The notes below the pieces were generated by a model. It was given only the letters and a program-made list of their open reading frames with translations, did no database searches and was not told the origin of the DNA. From positions 186,001-250,000 of the forward strand of contig NZ_FNJR01000004.1 in assembly GCF_900104475.1 (NCBI RefSeq): 64,000 bases of DNA, read 5' to 3'. The translations under genes were made by a program, and so were the position numbers. This DNA is from Actinopolyspora xinjiangensis. GTDB taxonomy: Bacteria > Actinomycetota > Actinomycetes > Mycobacteriales > Pseudonocardiaceae. This document shows, piece after piece, positions 1 through 8,559 of the stretch (position 1 is the stretch's first letter; the number at the start of each line of letters is the position of its first letter).

Positions 1-1
1 A

Positions 2-316
2 CTGCTCGACGAGTCGATCGACCGGGGAGACGTGTCACCCCCACCCGGAGAGACTCCCCGGCGCACCGCCGAGCGGGTGATCGAGTCGTACGGGGTGCCC
101 CCGGAGGCCGCCGAAGCCTGGCACGAGCTGGCGAGTGCGGTGGATCGGGAAAGGTACGGCCCGCCGGGCGGTCGGGAGACCGGATCGCGACGAGAAGCGC
201 TGCACAGGGCGGTCAGCGGTCTGCGAGCTGTCAGACCACTCGATTTCCGGGAACGGCTGTTGCCGAGGTCGACGAGGGTGTCGAGCACACGGCGGCGCCC
301 CCCGGCGCGTCGGTGA
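2..316 (+). CDS. 3' end of a TgpA-type transglutaminase/DUF4129 membrane protein (partial)
   Basis: The frame is open from the first bases of the window and stops at 316, so only the C-terminal ~104 residues are present. The visible part has the TPR-x-TAERV stretch followed by a helical segment ending in ERYGP. This resembles the C-terminal cytoplasmic tail of actinobacterial TgpA-like transglutaminases, where a TPR-T-A-x-R motif precedes a helix ending in ERxRYxP. The catalytic domain and membrane helices would lie upstream, outside the window. The DUF3040 gene on the opposite strand is a common neighbour of this family. The assignment rests on a short tail and is moderate. Confidence 0.5.
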   Translation: MLDESIDRGDVSPPPGETPRRTAERVIESYGVPPEAAEAWHELASAVDRERYGPPGGRETGSRREALHRAVSGLRAVRPLDFRERLLPRSTRVSSTRRRPPARR

Positions 317-454
317 CCCGCCGGGGCGCGAAGACCCCGCGGTCGTGGACCCGCGCGCCCTGCCGAAAACGGAAACGCCCGGATCACGCGGTGATCCGGG
401 CGCACCACCCCTTACCTCGGGCCGACGGAAGCCGTCCCGAGTCGCGGGTGGATA

Positions 455-865
455 CTACCTTTCGAAGCGCTTCCGGAAGCGATCCTCCATGCGCTGCGTC
501 AGGGAGTTCCGCTCCCCGCCCTTGCGTTTCGCACCGGACGAACCACCACCGCCGTCACCCGACTGCGACTCCGGGTCCTCCGCACTACCGCGCATCGCGA
601 ACAGAATGATCACTGCTCCGCCGAACATCACGAGGAAGCCGACCACGCTCACAATGGGTATACCGGCTGCCGTGACCGGAATAACCACGCCGAGCACCAG
701 TAGGATCAACCCCAACACGAACACGGCGGCGCCCTGGAGACGACGCCGTCTGGAGGGTCGATGCAACCGCCCTCCACGCACGTTGGAGGCGAACTTGGGA
801 TCCTCGGCGTAGAGCGCGCGCTCGATCTGGTCGAGCATTCGCTGCTCGTGCTCGGAGAGTGGCAT
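455..865 (-). CDS. DUF3040 family membrane protein
   Basis: The 136-residue product starts with the family hallmark MPLSEHEQRMLDQIE, followed by a basic linker (residues 30-43) and two adjacent hydrophobic segments (about 45-66 and 69-90) that should form a helical hairpin in the membrane. The C-terminal 40 residues are Gly/Ser-rich, then basic. A strong ribosome binding site (GGAGGAGGAG) sits just before the ATG. DUF3040 proteins are small actinobacterial membrane proteins of unknown role, often encoded near the division and cell-wall cluster. Nothing in this sequence reveals a biochemical activity. Confidence 0.85.
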   Translation of the reverse strand: MPLSEHEQRMLDQIERALYAEDPKFASNVRGGRLHRPSRRRRLQGAAVFVLGLILLVLGVVIPVTAAGIPIVSVVGFLVMFGGAVIILFAMRGSAEDPESQSGDGGGGSSGAKRKGGERNSLTQRMEDRFRKRFER

Positions 866-1047
866 GGCTCCTCCTCCGGCACACTAGTCCGTGTCACCGA
901 AGCCCCATTCACTTCGTTTCACGAAGCTCCGGTGAACGCTTTTTGGGGGCGTCACAATCGAGGATACGGCCCCAGCGACGAGACGACTACCCGGTCCCAC
1001 CCCCGCGGTCGCAATAATCCCCCAACATCATCCTGTAGGGGTATTCC

Positions 1048-1794
1048 TCACTGCACCGTGTGATCGGCGGGCACCCGAGCCAACGCGTGCAGCCTGGTGG
1101 CCACATCCCGCAGCGGAGGGTGTGCCGCAGCCACCAGCTCCAGTTCCCGCAGCGCATCCCCGTTGGCGGAAGAACCCTCCAGCAACGAGCCGGGAACGAG
1201 GTCGGAGATCACGCCCTGCCCCTGGAGCAGCTCGACGTCCAAGCCGGCCTCGCCGAGCACACCGCGTAGCGAATCGGTGTCGAAACGACGCCGCACGGTT
1301 TCCCCCGCACGCCGGTCCAGCCGACCGTCCGGCGCGTTGAACAACCGCAACGCCTCGGACACCCGCCCGGTGAGCGCCCGGGCCAGCACGGCCGCGTACC
1401 TGTTGGCGACCAGCACCGAGACCGACCCGCCGGGAGCGACCGCGGCCCCGAGCCCCCGAACCGAATCGGAGACGTCGTCGACGTACTCCAGCAGACCGTG
1501 CCCCAGGACGAGGTCGGCCCCTCCTTCCGGCCCGACTCCACGCAGCGCGTCGGTGTCGCCTTGCACCGCGACCACCCGCTCGCTCACTCCCGCCTCGTCC
1601 GCCCTCCGGCGCAGGGCCGCCAGTGCGTTCGGGCTGGGGTCCACCACGGTGACCGAACATCCCGACACCGCCAGCGGTACCGCCCAGACACCACTGCCAC
1701 CCCCGATGTCCAGGACCTCGGGAACACCGCCACGACGGCGGCGTGCGTCGATCAACTCGGTTTCCAGCACCCGGTGCACGGCGTCGGACTTCAT
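1048..1794 (-). CDS. class I SAM-dependent methyltransferase
   Basis: The 248-residue protein has a Rossmann methyltransferase core. Motif I is VLDIGGGSGVWAVPLA (residues 28-43), an acidic 'VVDPSP' end of strand 2 follows, and a 'DLVLGHGLLEYVDD' motif-IV region comes next. The C-terminal third is family-specific and gives no substrate. It is divergently transcribed from the ParA gene across only 98 bp. The ATG lies 6 nt after a TAGGCT hexamer (1806-1801) and has no Shine-Dalgarno sequence, which suggests a leaderless transcript. Small-molecule methylation is the likely class of reaction; the target is unknown. Confidence 0.8.
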   Translation of the reverse strand: MKSDAVHRVLETELIDARRRRGGVPEVLDIGGGSGVWAVPLAVSGCSVTVVDPSPNALAALRRRADEAGVSERVVAVQGDTDALRGVGPEGGADLVLGHGLLEYVDDVSDSVRGLGAAVAPGGSVSVLVANRYAAVLARALTGRVSEALRLFNAPDGRLDRRAGETVRRRFDTDSLRGVLGEAGLDVELLQGQGVISDLVPGSLLEGSSANGDALRELELVAAAHPPLRDVATRLHALARVPADHTVQ

Positions 1795-1800
1795 GGGGGC

Positions 1801-1806
1801 AGCCTA
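1801..1806 (-). promoter_or_regulatory. putative -10 element, leaderless methyltransferase mRNA
   Basis: TAGGCT (minus strand) is followed by a 6-nt spacer and then the ATG at 1794. No purine-rich ribosome site precedes the ATG. Transcription would start at or next to the start codon. Confidence 0.5.
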
Positions 1807-1880
1807 ATCTCGCCATTCGGCACGACGACATCCGACCGGTCGGCCACGGAACAGCTCACCCGTCCGACTCGCGTGATCCG

Positions 1881-1886
1881 TAGGCT
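1881..1886 (+). promoter_or_regulatory. putative -10 element, leaderless ParA mRNA
   Basis: TAGGCT is followed by a 6-nt spacer and then the GTG start at 1893. The same hexamer serves the divergent methyltransferase gene, so the 98-bp interval looks like a compact divergent promoter pair. No clear -35 hexamer is visible. Confidence 0.5.
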
Positions 1887-1892
1887 ACGGGC

Positions 1893-2741
1893 GTGCACAC
1901 GGTGGCGGTACTGAGTCTCAAAGGTGGCGTGGGTAAGACAACAGTGGTGCTGGGCCTGGCCTCGGCGGCCATGCGCAAGGGCGCACGCACCCTCGTGGTG
2001 GATCTGGACCCACAGTGCAACGCGACCGCTTCGCTGGAGCCGAGGCGGACCGAGTGCGGGCTGAGCGACGTGCTCGCCGACCCGGCTCCGGAAACGGTCT
2101 CACGAGCGGTGGCGCCGAGCGCGTGGGGCGAGGACGTCGACGTGCTCGTCGGCTCCGAGGACGCGGAGATCCACAACGGGCAGGGCACCACCGAACGGGG
2201 CCTGACCCGCCTCACCGAAGCGCTCTCGGCACTGACCGAGGCCGCCGCGGCGGAGGACTTCCCCTACCAGCTGGTCCTGCTGGACTGCCCGCCATCACTC
2301 GGGCGTCTGACCCGTTCGGCACTGATAGCCGCCGACAGGGCGCTGCTGGTCACCGAACCGACCATATTCGCCGTCTCCGGCGTGCAACGGGCGTTCGAGG
2401 CGGTCCAGGCCGAGCGGGAGGCCAACAACCCGGACCTGCAGCCGCTCGGGGTGGTGGTGAACCGGGTTCGTGCCCGCTCACACGAGCACCAGTTCCGAAT
2501 CGACGAATTACGCGACATATTCGGACCACTGGTAATGCCGGTGGCACTGCCGGACAGGCTGGCCGTGCAGCAGTCGCAGGGAGCGTGCGTTCCCCTGCAC
2601 CAGTGGGGAACCCCCGGCGCCCGGGAGGTGGCGCTGGCGTTCAACCTGCTGTTGGCGCGCACCCTGCGTGCGGGGAGGGGGCAGCGTGCTTCCGACGCGG
2701 AGGACGAAGCTGCTCACGACGACCCGCCGAACGAAACGTGA
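1893..2741 (+). CDS. orphan ParA-family ATPase
   Basis: The 282-residue protein is a deviant-Walker ATPase: KGGVGKTT at residues 10-17 (signature Lys10 and catalytic Lys15), Walker A' 'VVDLDPQ' at 35-41, and Walker B ending in Asp131 of 'LLDCPPSLG'. ParA ATPases dimerise on DNA in an ATP-dependent way and position chromosomes, plasmids or protein cargo. No parB or centromere-like repeats lie next to it, and the real parAB operon normally sits at the origin near rnpA/gidB. It is therefore probably an accessory MinD/ParA-like positioning protein. Acidic residues cluster at the C-terminus. The GTG start was chosen because the Walker A begins ten residues later. Confidence 0.85.
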   Translation: MHTVAVLSLKGGVGKTTVVLGLASAAMRKGARTLVVDLDPQCNATASLEPRRTECGLSDVLADPAPETVSRAVAPSAWGEDVDVLVGSEDAEIHNGQGTTERGLTRLTEALSALTEAAAAEDFPYQLVLLDCPPSLGRLTRSALIAADRALLVTEPTIFAVSGVQRAFEAVQAEREANNPDLQPLGVVVNRVRARSHEHQFRIDELRDIFGPLVMPVALPDRLAVQQSQGACVPLHQWGTPGAREVALAFNLLLARTLRAGRGQRASDAEDEAAHDDPPNET

Positions 2742-2763
2742 GCCCGTTCCGGCGAGGCGTTCG

Positions 2764-2779
2764 GGCGGGAGATCCCGCC
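2764..2779. terminator. weak hairpin between convergent parA-like and permease genes
   Basis: GGCGGG and CCCGCC form a 6-bp stem with loop AGAT in the 84-bp convergent gap. There is no U-tract, which is usual for actinobacterial terminators. Confidence 0.4.
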
Positions 2780-2825
2780 GCCGGACGAGCCCCCTCAACC
2801 ACCGGCCGCCCGGAGGCCCCTCCAC

Positions 2826-4133
2826 TCACTCACGCGACCTGCCGCGCAGCTCGTCGACCAGGGTTCGCAGCAGTGGGTAGGCCAGCACGAGCAGGAGCGA
2901 GCCCCACACCACACCGCTCAGCCGAACACCGCCGAGGGACAGTGTCGGGTTGGTCACGCCCACCAGTGACGTGGTCACCACGACCCCCAGGTCGAGCGGG
3001 TCGGTGAAATCGACCCGGGCGCGCAGCCAGAGCCGCACCCCGATCAGGGTGACCATCCCGAGCAGCACCACCGTCGCCGCGCCGACGACACCGATCGGGA
3101 CGGTGTCCAGCAGGGCGACGAACTTGGGTGAGAAGGCCAGCAGCACGGCGCCGAGGGCGGCGGCCACGCAGGCCGCGGTGGAGAACACCCTGCTCGCGGC
3201 CATCACCCCCATGTTCTCCGCGTAGCCGATCAGCCCACCCCCGCCGACCGATCCGGAGAGCGTCGTGGCCATCCCACCACCGATGAGGGCGTCCCCCACG
3301 TTGCCGTCGAGATCGCGCCCGGTGGTCGCGGCAACCGCCTTGACCACCCCCACCTGCTGCGCGGCGAGCACGATCACCAGGGGCAGCACGACCGGAACCA
3401 CCGAGATGTGCAGCTGCGGCGCGACCAGGTCGGGCACGCCGAACCAGGAGGCGGTTCGCAGCGACTCGATCCGGGCCTGGTTGATGCCTCCGGCCACGAC
3501 GGCGTAGAGCCATCCCGCGGCGATCCCGAACAGCACGCAACCTCGGCTCAGCATCCCACGCCCGAACAGGGCCGACAGCACGATGGCCAGTGCGGTGATC
3601 ACGGTGGCCAGCGGAACCGGCTCGAAGGAGGGGAGGTCGTGGGCGGCCTTCCCGAACAGCACGACCGAGTGGGTGGCCATGCCGAGACCGACGAGAACGA
3701 TGACTCCGCCGGTGACCACGGGGGGCATGGCGGTCTCCAGCAGCCGCACCCCCAGCGCCTTGACGGCGATGCCGATGGCCGTGACCAACAGTCCCACGAC
3801 CAGGATCGCGCCCACCATGCCTCCGGGGCCCGCACCGGACCGCTCGGCGGCCGCCCCCAGTGGCGTCACGAACGTCACGGAGGCCCCCAGATAGGCGGGC
3901 ACGCGGTTGCGCGTCAACAGCAGAAACAGCAGTGTCCCCGCTCCGGAGGCGAGGAGGGTCGTCGCCACGGGCAGCCCGGTCAACCTCGGTACCAACACCG
4001 TCGCACCGAACATGGCGAGAAGGTGCTGGAGGCCGAGCCCCATGGTCAGTGGCCAGCTGAGGCGCTCCTCCGTGGCCACGTCCTCGCCGGCCGACGGTTG
4101 TCGACCGTTGCCGTGCACGGCCCACAAAGCCAC
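2826..4133 (-). CDS. NCS2 (uracil/xanthine) permease
   Basis: The 435-residue protein has about 12-14 hydrophobic segments starting near residue 30 (WPLTMGLGLQHLLAMFG), the conserved opening of nucleobase-ascorbate transporters. The central 'AAQQVGVVKAVAATTGR' corresponds to the NCS2 signature region, followed by a 'GGMATTLSGSVGG' loop. Such proteins import uracil or purine bases with protons across the inner membrane. The sequence alone does not separate uracil from xanthine specificity. The GTG start is supported by GGGAGGAAGAT directly upstream. It stands alone, downstream of the psp module and convergent with the ParA gene. Confidence 0.85.
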   Translation of the reverse strand: MALWAVHGNGRQPSAGEDVATEERLSWPLTMGLGLQHLLAMFGATVLVPRLTGLPVATTLLASGAGTLLFLLLTRNRVPAYLGASVTFVTPLGAAAERSGAGPGGMVGAILVVGLLVTAIGIAVKALGVRLLETAMPPVVTGGVIVLVGLGMATHSVVLFGKAAHDLPSFEPVPLATVITALAIVLSALFGRGMLSRGCVLFGIAAGWLYAVVAGGINQARIESLRTASWFGVPDLVAPQLHISVVPVVLPLVIVLAAQQVGVVKAVAATTGRDLDGNVGDALIGGGMATTLSGSVGGGGLIGYAENMGVMAASRVFSTAACVAAALGAVLLAFSPKFVALLDTVPIGVVGAATVVLLGMVTLIGVRLWLRARVDFTDPLDLGVVVTTSLVGVTNPTLSLGGVRLSGVVWGSLLLVLAYPLLRTLVDELRGRSRE

Positions 4134-4409
4134 ATCTTCCTCCCGTCCAGGAACCGTGCGAAACGTTTCCCGCGCCGTCGTACCGCTGAGCGGCGCCTTC
4201 CCACTGGGAGTCCCGTGACGGTCCCCCGGTACCGCGCTGACGCGGGCAAGATCACGTCAAGCGGCAACCGCAAAGATTACTATTTCACAACGGTCCGGAA
4301 AACCGAGGGGGAAGAACCGGGGGTACGCGGTGGCATCGGATCGGAAAGCCGTCTCGCCCCCTCATTCCGGACGCACGCCAGGGACGCGAGGTTGAGTCTT
4401 GAAGAGTTC

Positions 4410-5294
4410 TCACTCGGGAGGATTCCCACGCCGCCGATCCGGGCCCGGTTCCTCGGGGCCGGGCTCCTCGACACCCGGCTGCTCGTTCCCCGCGAGCTCA
4501 CGCAGCGCCGAGGCCAGTCCGGCGAGCCGGTCGGTGGCATCCCGCAGCTGATGGCCGTACCGCTCTTCCGTCCCGCTGGCGGCGATCGCACGCCCAGCGG
4601 CGGCGACCAGGGCACCGTAACGCTCCACTCCCTCGTCGAGCTCGGCACGCATCCGTCGCACGTCCGCACGCAGTCGGGTCCGCTCCTTCTCCGGGGCGTG
4701 TTCGACCGTGCCCTCCACCGCGACCAGGCGATCGGCGACCGAACGCAGTCTGGCCGCCACTTCGGCGGCGGTGCCGCGCGCCTCACTCACCGGTTCGCCG
4801 GCCTGTCCAACACTCTCGGAGAGCCGCCCCAGCGAGACGTGCAGGCTCTGTTCCGCGTCACGGAGCCGTCGCATCGGGTCGTGGGCGGCGGAGTCGCGCG
4901 GCGGTAGGGCGACCGGCTGCGGCGGCGGTTCCGGCAACGGCGTCCGGCGAAGTCTACGGTAGTGGCGGATCGCCCCCACTGTGCCTACTCCGGCGGCCAA
5001 CGCGATCCCACCCAGACCGAGCGAAGCCAGGTCGAACAGGAAGTCCCCGGCGGGATCAGGGGGTAGTCCGACGGTCTCCGGAGCGTAGGTCAAGTAGGCC
5101 CCACCGCCGAAGACACCCGTGGTCACCCCGCTGCCCACGGCGGCCCGCTTCGCCCTGTTTCGCCTGCGGATCAACCGTGCGCGCGGGTCGCGCCAAGCCG
5201 CGATCCTGCGTCGAACACCGGTCAGCACCGGCCCGCGCAGTTGCCGGAGCGCGTAGTCGCTCCACTCACCGAATCCGTCACCCCGCCCGCGCAC
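4410..5294 (-). CDS. pspM: phage-shock envelope stress protein PspM
   Basis: The 294-residue protein has a basic N-terminal segment, two hydrophobic stretches (about residues 51-71 and 84-108) and a long charged, probably coiled-coil C-terminal half (about 145-270) ending in a Glu/Pro-rich tail. This architecture and its position 6 nt after pspA match Rv2743c, the PspM membrane partner in the mycobacterial ClgR-PspA-PspM system. There PspM links the PspA effector to the membrane during envelope stress. The fourth mycobacterial member, PspN (Rv2742c), is absent here; a permease gene follows instead. Confidence 0.75.
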   Translation of the reverse strand: MRGRGDGFGEWSDYALRQLRGPVLTGVRRRIAAWRDPRARLIRRRNRAKRAAVGSGVTTGVFGGGAYLTYAPETVGLPPDPAGDFLFDLASLGLGGIALAAGVGTVGAIRHYRRLRRTPLPEPPPQPVALPPRDSAAHDPMRRLRDAEQSLHVSLGRLSESVGQAGEPVSEARGTAAEVAARLRSVADRLVAVEGTVEHAPEKERTRLRADVRRMRAELDEGVERYGALVAAAGRAIAASGTEERYGHQLRDATDRLAGLASALRELAGNEQPGVEEPGPEEPGPDRRRGNPPE

Positions 5295-5300
5295 GGTGGG

Positions 5301-6131
5301 TCACGCTTGGCCGGACTGCGGGTTCCGCTGCTGCGAGCCCTGCGGCTGCTGTTGCGGCGCGGGTGCCGATTCGTTCCGATCCGCACCCCCGGTGACCTGC
5401 TGTTGGCCGGCACCACCCATGGAGGCCCTGATCTGGGCGAGCCGGTTGACTCCAGCCGCGTCCGTAGCCGCCTGCTGGACCTCCATCATCCGTCCCTGCA
5501 CGCTGTTCTGCGCCAGATCGGCCTCGCCGAGCGCGGTGGTGTAACGCTGCTCGATCTTGTCCCGCACCTCGTCCAACGAAGGGGTGTTGCCGGGAGCGGC
5601 CATGTCGTTCATCTGTCGCAGCGAGCCCGCGACCTGCTCCTGCATCTTGGCCTGCTCCAGCTGGCTGAGAAGCTTGGTCCGCTCCGCGATCTTCTGCTGT
5701 AATACCTGCGCGTTGCGTTCGACGGCCTGCTTGGCCTGGTCGGCCGCCTGCAAGGACTGGTCGTGCAGGTTCTTGAGGTCCTCCACGCTCTGTTCGGCCG
5801 TGACCAGTTGGCTGGCGAGCTGCTGAGCGGTTTCCTCGTACTGCTGCGCCTTGGTCTCGTCCCCCTCGGCACGGGCCTGGTCGGCCATGGTGACCGCCTG
5901 TCGCGCCGATCCCTGCAGCTTCTCGACCTCGTTCAGCTGCCGGTTGAGCTTCATCTCCAGCTGCCGCTGGTTGCCGATGACCGAGGCGGCCTGCTGCGAC
6001 AGCGCCTGGTGCTGCCGCTGTGCTTCCTCGATGGCCTGCTGGATCTGCACCTTGGGATCGGCGTGCTCATCGACCTTGGACGAGAACGACGCCATCAGGT
6101 ACTTCCAGAACTTCACGAAAGGGTTGGCCAT
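5301..6131 (-). CDS. pspA: phage shock protein A (PspA/Vipp1/ESCRT-III superfamily)
   Basis: The 276-residue protein begins with an amphipathic helix ([19 protein letters not shown]) and continues as an almost uninterrupted heptad-rich coiled coil to about residue 235, with a '[14 protein letters not shown]' segment after the first helix. The last 35 residues are Gln/Pro-rich and disordered. PspA polymerises on stressed inner membranes, limits proton leak, and in actinobacteria binds and inhibits the activator ClgR. A strong GGAGGAG ribosome site precedes the ATG. A 258-bp gap separates it from clgR, so it may have its own promoter as well as read-through from clgR. Confidence 0.92.
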   Translation of the reverse strand: MANPFVKFWKYLMASFSSKVDEHADPKVQIQQAIEEAQRQHQALSQQAASVIGNQRQLEMKLNRQLNEVEKLQGSARQAVTMADQARAEGDETKAQQYEETAQQLASQLVTAEQSVEDLKNLHDQSLQAADQAKQAVERNAQVLQQKIAERTKLLSQLEQAKMQEQVAGSLRQMNDMAAPGNTPSLDEVRDKIEQRYTTALGEADLAQNSVQGRMMEVQQAATDAAGVNRLAQIRASMGGAGQQQVTGGADRNESAPAPQQQPQGSQQRNPQSGQA

Positions 6132-6389
6132 CTCCTCCGCCTGCTTTCTGTCCTACCGGTTACGCCCTGGTCGGGATCCACACCGACGGAACGCCGCTAC
6201 CGGCCCGTTCAAAGGGCGCGGACCCGGCTCGCCGAACCGTGAACCCGCTCACGCAGCGGGCCGGAAACGCCTGTACCGACTCAGCGTCTGCCCCCATAGT
6301 GTCAGCTCGGTCGAACGGCTTCCACCAAGACCCACGGATCTCCGACAGAAATCCGGAGATCCGCGGGCGATCCGGTCGGCTACGGCTTC

Positions 6390-6896
6390 TCAAGCGGCCA
6401 CTACCACCCCGTTGGAAGTTCGCTCCGGCGGGCTGATGCGCTGACTGAGCACCGGCTGCAGCCGCCAGTCCTGCGATTCGGGGTCCTCCTCCACGTCGAA
6501 CGAGTCCGGGCCGGCCTCGGCGCGGGCGGGCACGGGTTCGCCGTCCCCTTCCGCCCGTTCCGTCTCCACGAACTCGGACTCGATCAGGCTGGAGACCAAC
6601 CGGTCCCCCTCGATTTCGGCAGGCGTGGCCTGCTCCACGACCGAAGGCGCAACCACCGTCTCCGAGGAGTCCAAATCCCCTGCCACGGTCACGAGCAACT
6701 CGGGCAGTGGAAGATCGAGCGCGTCGCAGATCGACCCGAGCAACTCGCTCGAAGCCTCCTTGCGGCCGCGTTCCACCTCGGACAAATAACCAAGACTCAC
6801 CCGGGCTGCGCGCGAAACCTCCCGCAGGGTGCGGGACTGAGCAGCCCGCGCGCGGCGCAGTCGCTCTCCGACCGCCTCCCGCAACAACACGGTCAT
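6390..6896 (-). CDS. clgR: ClgR transcriptional activator (XRE family)
   Basis: The 168-residue protein has a Cro/C1 helix-turn-helix at residues 12-62, including '[22 protein letters not shown]', then an acidic tail of about 90 residues. ClgR activates clp protease genes and, in mycobacteria, the psp genes and itself; PspA restrains it. Its place directly upstream of pspA-pspM matches the mycobacterial system. An exact copy of the operator consensus reported for Streptomyces ClgR (GTTCGC-N5-GCG) lies about 100 bp upstream, which argues for autoregulation. GGAGG lies 6 nt before the ATG. The C-terminus ends in VVAA, and ClgR of several actinobacteria is itself degraded by Clp through a C-terminal Ala-Ala-type tag. 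Confidence 0.9.
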   Translation of the reverse strand: MTVLLREAVGERLRRARAAQSRTLREVSRAARVSLGYLSEVERGRKEASSELLGSICDALDLPLPELLVTVAGDLDSSETVVAPSVVEQATPAEIEGDRLVSSLIESEFVETERAEGDGEPVPARAEAGPDSFDVEEDPESQDWRLQPVLSQRISPPERTSNGVVVAA

Positions 6897-6992
6897 CGCG
6901 CGCCTCCATTCCGTCGCCTACATCCTGCGCGACGCGTCAACGCCCCACACTACTCAACGCAACGCCAACGCACGGCTCGCTCATCACGAGTC

Positions 6993-7006
6993 CGCCGAGG
7001 GCGAAC
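6993..7006 (-). promoter_or_regulatory. predicted ClgR operator upstream of clgR
   Basis: On the minus strand the sequence is GTTCGC-CCTCG-GCG, an exact match to the published ClgR consensus GTTCGC-N5-GCG. It lies 97 bp upstream of the clgR ATG. No other exact copy was noticed elsewhere in the window during manual reading. Confidence 0.7.
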
Positions 7007-7102
7007 GCGTCTCATCCACAAGAAGGAGCTCGCGACCCCAATATCTCATGAAGCGAGACGGCACGCGTGGCTGCTGGTCGTAACGTCGAGTTCTCCCCCG
7101 GT

Positions 7103-7600
7103 TCAACGCAGCAGCCCCGCCAAGTGTTCCAGGGCGCACGAGGCGGCTCCGCGCCGTACCTCCCCGCGGTCACCGCTCAACCGCCGCGTCCGGATCACGG
7201 ACCTCTCCGGCCCCACGAACCCCAGATGCACCGTGCCGGGCGACACCCCGTCCTGCCAGTCCGGCCCGGCCACACCGGTCAAACCAACCCCCCAGTCGGC
7301 GCCACACCGCCGACGAGCCCCCTCGGCGAGTTGTTCGGCCACTTCGGGGTGAACGGCACCGTGCCGGGCCAACAGCTCGGGGCTGACACCGGCCAGCGAA
7401 CTCTTCAGGTCGGTCGCGTAGACGACCAACCCGCCCCGCACCACCGAACTGGCTCCGCTCACGCTGGTCAGTAGCATGCTGAGCATGCCCGCCGTCAGAG
7501 ACTCGGCGGTGGCGAGCGTGTGTCCCCTCCGCCGAAGCGACTCCAGGACGATGCTGACCAGCTCCTCGTCGTCCGCGTTCTCCCGACGAGGCGAAGTCAC
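7103..7600 (-). CDS. pncC: CinA-family nicotinamide-nucleotide amidohydrolase
   Basis: The 165-residue protein carries the stand-alone CinA C-terminal domain: TAESLTAG at residues 31-38, the GGLVVYATDLKSSLAGV segment (57-73) and 'TGVAGP' at 108-113. This domain deamidates nicotinamide mononucleotide to nicotinate mononucleotide in NAD salvage. The N-terminal molybdopterin-like domain of full CinA is absent, as in most actinobacteria. The GTG at 7600 was chosen because it overlaps the pgsA stop as GTGA, indicating translational coupling. The pgsA-cinA-clgR order is conserved in mycobacteria and Streptomyces. Confidence 0.88.
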   Translation of the reverse strand: MTSPRRENADDEELVSIVLESLRRRGHTLATAESLTAGMLSMLLTSVSGASSVVRGGLVVYATDLKSSLAGVSPELLARHGAVHPEVAEQLAEGARRRCGADWGVGLTGVAGPDWQDGVSPGTVHLGFVGPERSVIRTRRLSGDRGEVRRGAASCALEHLAGLLR

Positions 7601-8235
7601 GCGCCTGCCCCACGGGCACGCGGACTCAACGAGCGCAGCCGGAAGGCACGCACCGCGTAATCCACTCCAGTGATCACCGTCGCCAGCACGGCGGCTCCCA
7701 TGACCACCCATTTCAGCGGGTCGGCGGCACCCCCGAGCGGCAGCAGGTAGAGCCCGATCGCCACCGCCTGCAGCATCGTCTTGAGTTTGCCTCCCGGACT
7801 GGCCGGAATGACACCGTGCCGGATGACCCAGAATCGCAGCAGCGTCACCGAGACCTCCCGCAACACGATGACGCCGGTCACCCACCATCCGAGCTCACCG
7901 AGCGCGCTCAGCCCGACCAGCGCGGCACCGGTGAGCGCCTTGTCCGCCAACGGGTCAGCGACCTTGCCGAAATCGGTGATCAGACCTCGACGGCGCGCCA
8001 GCTCACCGTCGACACGGTCGGTGACAGAGGCGATGACGAAAACCGCGGTGGCGATCCAACGCCACAGCGGTTCGTGACCACCCGCCCAGAACAGCACGAC
8101 CAAAAAGACTGGGACGAGCAGCAGGCGCGAGGCGGTCAGGGCGTTGGCGATGTTGACCAACGGGACCGTCCGCTCGGCACCGGCCTCGCCCGCGCCGGAC
8201 GCAGGCCGGTCCGACGCCGCACTGTCCGCTGTCAT
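7597..8235 (-). CDS. pgsA: CDP-diacylglycerol--glycerol-3-phosphate 3-phosphatidyltransferase
   Basis: The 212-residue membrane enzyme has the complete CDP-alcohol phosphotransferase signature D-G-x2-A-R-x8-G-x3-D-x3-D: Asp76, Gly77, Ala80, Arg81, Gly90, Asp94 and Asp98. Several hydrophobic helices surround it. It makes phosphatidylglycerophosphate from CDP-diacylglycerol, the committed step to phosphatidylglycerol and cardiolipin. The N-terminal 25 residues are a disordered Ala/Ser/Gly extension. A GAGGAG ribosome site precedes the ATG. Mycobacteria carry several pgsA paralogues; this one sits at the Rv2746c (PgsA3) position, so a close paralogue function cannot be excluded. Confidence 0.85.
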   Translation of the reverse strand: MTADSAASDRPASGAGEAGAERTVPLVNIANALTASRLLLVPVFLVVLFWAGGHEPLWRWIATAVFVIASVTDRVDGELARRRGLITDFGKVADPLADKALTGAALVGLSALGELGWWVTGVIVLREVSVTLLRFWVIRHGVIPASPGGKLKTMLQAVAIGLYLLPLGGAADPLKWVVMGAAVLATVITGVDYAVRAFRLRSLSPRARGAGA

Positions 8236-8546
8236 GGCAACTCCTCGAACCGATCCTGTCCACTACGGGCGTCGTGCGTCCTACCGCCCCCAGGATCAGC
8301 GACGACGACCGCACCGTCCACCGCAGGGGTGGTTTACCGGGCAAACCTCTCGAACGGCGGCCGCGGAGCTCGATCGCCGCGGTTTCGATCGCGCGACGAG
8401 GACCCGACCACCACTCGTCGGCCAAGCATAGCGGCCGTCCCGAGGTAGACCATCGGGGAAACCGGGGCCGTGGGCAGCACTGCTCCGAAGGCCCCGTGCC
8501 GGTCCACCAGCGGACGAACACCCCCGAGCGACCGGTCGGGTTGCGA
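8236..8546. other. intergenic region, divergent pgsA and argA-like genes
   Basis: This gap of about 320 bp separates two divergent genes and should hold the pgsA promoter. No gene is supported in it. The only structure noticed is a 5-bp inverted repeat, GGTTT/AAACC, at 8331-8347. Confidence 0.5.
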
Positions 8547-8552
8547 TAGAAT
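8547..8552 (+). promoter_or_regulatory. putative -10 element, leaderless argA-like mRNA
   Basis: TAGAAT is followed by 7 nt and then the ATG at 8560. The stretch 8541-8590 is notably AT-rich for this genome, and no ribosome site is present. Confidence 0.55.
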
Positions 8553-8559
8553 CACGAAT

